From the NCBI RefSeq assembly GCF_028736235.1, contig NZ_CP117884.1, positions 2,170,001-2,234,000 on the forward strand: a stretch of 64,000 nt of DNA, written 5' to 3'. This document shows, piece after piece, positions 61,663-64,000 of this stretch (its first letter is position 1; each line of letters starts with the position of its first letter). A program made the position numbers and the translations under genes. This stretch comes from Lacticaseibacillus pabuli. GTDB taxonomy: Bacteria > Bacillota > Bacilli > Lactobacillales > Lactobacillaceae. The notes under the pieces are model-generated. The model saw only the letters and a program-made list of their open reading frames with translations. It was not told the DNA's origin and searched no databases.

Positions 61663-62346
61663 ATGGAAAATATTGATTCTAATAAAATTGCTAATATGAC
61701 AACTGTTGAATTGCGTAAGGATATAGAAAAGCAGAAGCAAATATTGTCCCAAACTGAAAATGCGGCAACAAATCAGGAGGTACTTAATAGGTGTGCTGAA
61801 ATTATATTTGTTGAATCTTTAGTTCTTTTCGTTCGCAAACAAGAACTTAAAAAAATACGCAAATCCGCAATTGTTGTATCCGTTTCGCTCGCAGCTCTAT
61901 ATATTGTATTTGTTTTCGGCATGTTTAAATGGGGAATCTATGGACAAGAGTTTCGTTTTGTGTTGAATATGATTTTGGATTTTAACTGGTTCAAATTCAT
62001 CATTCAACTTACACAGTTTTTTACCGTTCTATCTGTAATCGGAACAGTAATTTATTTTGCACTGACATTAATAATGGATCTAATAAGCCAAGATGAAGAT
62101 GTACTAGACAAGGACTATTCTTCATCAATATTTCGAGCTATTAGTGCAGCTGTTCCTTTACTGTCTCTTGTATTAGCCGTTGTCACTACAAGCACCGAAA
62201 GACAGCTCACATCAATCACCTCTTTTTTTGCTCTCCTAGCTTTATTTGATTTTGTATTTAGGAATCAAATTAATTCTCTTTCCAACACTGCTAATGAAAT
62301 GAGACTCAGGCTTTCCAAACTAATTCGTCATCACAAACAAAATTAA
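61663..62346 (+). CDS. Unknown membrane protein, AT-rich
   Basis: A 227-residue protein with an N-terminal charged helical region (about 10-60, coiled-coil-like; ELRKDIEKQKQILSQTENAA) and four hydrophobic segments (about 67-87, 117-140, 158-176 and 183-200), then a basic tail (LRLSKLIRHHKQN). No family is recognised. It is clearly AT-richer than its neighbours, which suggests transfer. AAGGA precedes the ATG. It converges with scrR with only one base between them and no terminator in between. Confidence 0.7.
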   Translation: MENIDSNKIANMTTVELRKDIEKQKQILSQTENAATNQEVLNRCAEIIFVESLVLFVRKQELKKIRKSAIVVSVSLAALYIVFVFGMFKWGIYGQEFRFVLNMILDFNWFKFIIQLTQFFTVLSVIGTVIYFALTLIMDLISQDEDVLDKDYSSSIFRAISAAVPLLSLVLAVVTTSTERQLTSITSFFALLALFDFVFRNQINSLSNTANEMRLRLSKLIRHHKQN

Positions 62347-62347
62347 T

Positions 62348-63331
62348 TCACCCCATCAACGTCCCCGCCGCATGCAACTTCACCGGCACAACATACCGCG
62401 GATCCAACTTCACATCAGGCGCCTCAATCCGCTGCATCAGCAAGTCCACCATCAGGGTACTCATCGCCTCAATCGGCTGCACAATCGTCGCTAGCCCAGG
62501 GAAAGTGCTCTGCACAATCGTTGTCCCATTATAACCAACAACACGCATCTGATCAGGCACATCAATGTTCAACTCACGCGCAATCTGCAGCACCATCATT
62601 GCCGTCAAATCATCGGTCGCAAACACACCGTCTGGCACATCATTGCTCAACGCAGTCTTAATTGCAGTCCATTTCAACTCTGGCTCGGTGCCAAACGGTA
62701 GCTTGATGACATGCTCGGGCAGACCATTCTGTGCCATGACCTCCGTGTAGCCATTCAGGCGATCGCGTGTTGGGCTCTTTGGCTCGTTGGCACCCGTAAT
62801 CGCCCAGACTTTCTTGGCGCCAGTCGTCACGAGGCTCTTCGTCGCCATCTTGCCGCCCATGAAGTTGTCCGAGCTGACAATTGGAATCGTGTCGCCGAGG
62901 TTTCGGTCAAATGAAATCAGGGGCGCGGAAATCTTCTCGTACTCCGCGATTCCCATGTTGTGGGTCCCCGTGATAATGCCGTCAACCTGATTGGCCAGCA
63001 GCATCCGCACATACTCGCGCTCCTTCTCGGCGTTGTTCACCGAGTTGCACAAGATTACACGGTAGCCCTTCTCGAACAGCTGGTTCTCAAGGTTCTGCAC
63101 GAGCTCACCAAAAAACGGGTTACTGACGCCCGGAAAAATTAGCCCAATTAGCTTGGCACTCTTGCCCTGAAGCGAGCGTGCCAGGCTATTTGGCGCATAA
63201 TTTAATTCCTGCATGGCAGAGAAGACCTTCTTCTTGGTCTTCTCAGACAGTGACCCGTAATTATTGATCACGCGCGAAACGGTCGTAACCGAAACGCCCG
63301 CGAGTGCGGCAACATCCGCTAATTTAGCCAC
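62348..63331 (-). CDS. scrR: Sucrose operon repressor (LacI family)
   Basis: Transcription repressor of 327 residues: LacI HTH (KLADVAALAGVSVTTVSRVI) and a sugar-binding sensor domain (about 58-325; IGLIFPGVSNPFFGELVQNL). It is 16 nt downstream of a GH32 sucrose-6-phosphate hydrolase gene in the same direction, the usual scrB-scrR order in lactobacilli. The start is GTG (63329-63331) with GGGGG upstream. Other LacI sensors look similar; the name rests on the context. Confidence 0.85.
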   Translation of the reverse strand: MAKLADVAALAGVSVTTVSRVINNYGSLSEKTKKKVFSAMQELNYAPNSLARSLQGKSAKLIGLIFPGVSNPFFGELVQNLENQLFEKGYRVILCNSVNNAEKEREYVRMLLANQVDGIITGTHNMGIAEYEKISAPLISFDRNLGDTIPIVSSDNFMGGKMATKSLVTTGAKKVWAITGANEPKSPTRDRLNGYTEVMAQNGLPEHVIKLPFGTEPELKWTAIKTALSNDVPDGVFATDDLTAMMVLQIARELNIDVPDQMRVVGYNGTTIVQSTFPGLATIVQPIEAMSTLMVDLLMQRIEAPDVKLDPRYVVPVKLHAAGTLMG

Positions 63332-63347
63332 TCAAATGACCCCCGAA

Positions 63348-64000
63348 CTAATAGATTGTCCGCAAATGCACCCCACTAACCTGAACATCCTTAGCGTCTT
63401 CAATCGTCAGTTGCCAGTCATCCGGATTGGTCGGGAAGTAACGTCCCGACAGCACACTCAGCCCGCCGTCCGCATAGAGCTCGAAGCAGGACCGGTCCAG
63501 ATACAGCGCCAGTTCGTGTGCGTCGTCATCCAGCTTCATACGGCGCGTGCTCCCATAAATCTCGGGTTCAGTTGATGGCACCCCACTCCGGTCAATCGTC
63601 GCGTAGCCGTCCTTGACCGTCAGCTGCAGTGACTCCTGACCATCCCCGACCGTTGCCACAAAATGACTAGCGTTTGTCAGATTAAAGCGAATACATTCTT
63701 GTAGTCCCAGTTTAGCACGAACCGGGCTAAATGCATCCCCCTCAGCACCCGAAATGACAGGCGTTTGTACTAAGCGGTCACCGGCCACACTCAACTTACG
63801 AACCAGACTGTAGCAACCATGCCATCCTTCCGTATCACTGACGTCTTTAACCTCGGATTCACCCAGCCAGGTCACCGAGTATGTCTCGTCGTGCGGGCCA
63901 TTCACGACCTGCGTGGCATAGCCGTCAAAGCCCTCGTCTACATTGTGCAGTGGACCAGGGTTAATCAAGCGGCCGTTTGCCCAGTCGATGCCATCCGCAA
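63348..64000 (-). CDS. scrB: Sucrose-6-phosphate hydrolase, 3' part
   Basis: GH32 enzyme splitting sucrose-6-phosphate into glucose-6-phosphate and fructose. Only the C-terminal 217 residues are in the window; the frame is open to the last base, so the start and the catalytic NDPNG region lie beyond it. Visible are the end of the five-bladed propeller (NVDEGFDGYATQVV, WLGESEV) and the C-terminal beta-sandwich (LYLDRSCFELYADGG, SGRYFPTNP). Co-transcribed with scrR. Confidence 0.9.
   Translation of the reverse strand, partial: ADGIDWANGRLINPGPLHNVDEGFDGYATQVVNGPHDETYSVTWLGESEVKDVSDTEGWHGCYSLVRKLSVAGDRLVQTPVISGAEGDAFSPVRAKLGLQECIRFNLTNASHFVATVGDGQESLQLTVKDGYATIDRSGVPSTEPEIYGSTRRMKLDDDAHELALYLDRSCFELYADGGLSVLSGRYFPTNPDDWQLTIEDAKDVQVSGVHLRTIY

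Overview
The window is a chromosomal piece of a Gram-positive, low-to-mid G+C bacterium, almost certainly a Lactobacillaceae species. The evidence is the number of phosphotransferase (PTS) sugar systems, the strong AGGAGG ribosome sites, a phospho-beta-galactosidase lactose operon, BglG/RpiR/LacI/Rgg regulators, and many secreted proteins with the SLAP cell-wall-binding domain of lactobacillus S-layer proteins. I cannot name the species.

Layout. 1-1.0 kb is the 3' part of purD. 1.3-6.4 kb is a peptidoglycan-recycling cluster (murR, mupG, murQ, murP) that imports and degrades N-acetylmuramic acid or MurNAc-GlcNAc. 6.7-8.2 kb holds a small XRE regulator with a DUF2975 membrane protein and a HesB-like protein. 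8.5-10.2 kb is an AT-rich two-gene ATPase/TOPRIM-like module that looks like a defence island. 10.4-17.8 kb has trpS, helD, a CPBP protease with a coupled 41-residue membrane peptide, a broken fic gene, a probable catabolite-controlled small RNA and a lipoprotein. 18-25.5 kb has a decayed HAD phosphatase, the lactose PTS operon (lacT-lacF-lacE-lacG, with cre site, antiterminator site and terminator) and a WYL regulator with a premature stop. 26-32 kb contains unknown exported proteins, an acyltransferase, tRNA-Thr, two overlapping Rgg-type regulators, an HD phosphohydrolase and a MarR regulator.

32-50 kb is a surface-protein island. Two paralogous S-layer-type genes face each other around a glycosyltransferase and a UDP-GlcNAc 2-epimerase. 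A solitary tyrosine recombinase follows, then a large membrane protein and six more SLAP proteins, one without a signal peptide. An IS21-family element with a 6-bp target duplication has separated one SLAP gene from its likely promoter. 49.7-54.6 kb is a divergent mannose-family PTS/LacI/SIS-deglycase cluster with two LacI-type operators and a perfect cre site. 55-57.7 kb has an LPXTG protein with a long Thr-Gln-Pro tract and a ninth SLAP protein. 57.9-61.6 kb is an amino-sugar PTS with nanE and an RpiR regulator. The window ends with an unknown membrane protein, scrR and the 3' part of scrB.

Together the genes describe a carbohydrate-scavenging surface dweller: catabolite-controlled PTS operons feed glycolysis, cell-wall and amino-sugar fragments are recycled, and a variable non-covalently bound protein coat decorates the wall. 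The most unusual signals are the inverted S-layer pair with a neighbouring recombinase, the cre-controlled non-coding transcript near 16.1 kb, the ATPase/TOPRIM pair, and the murR/mupG promoter that starts inside a terminator hairpin.
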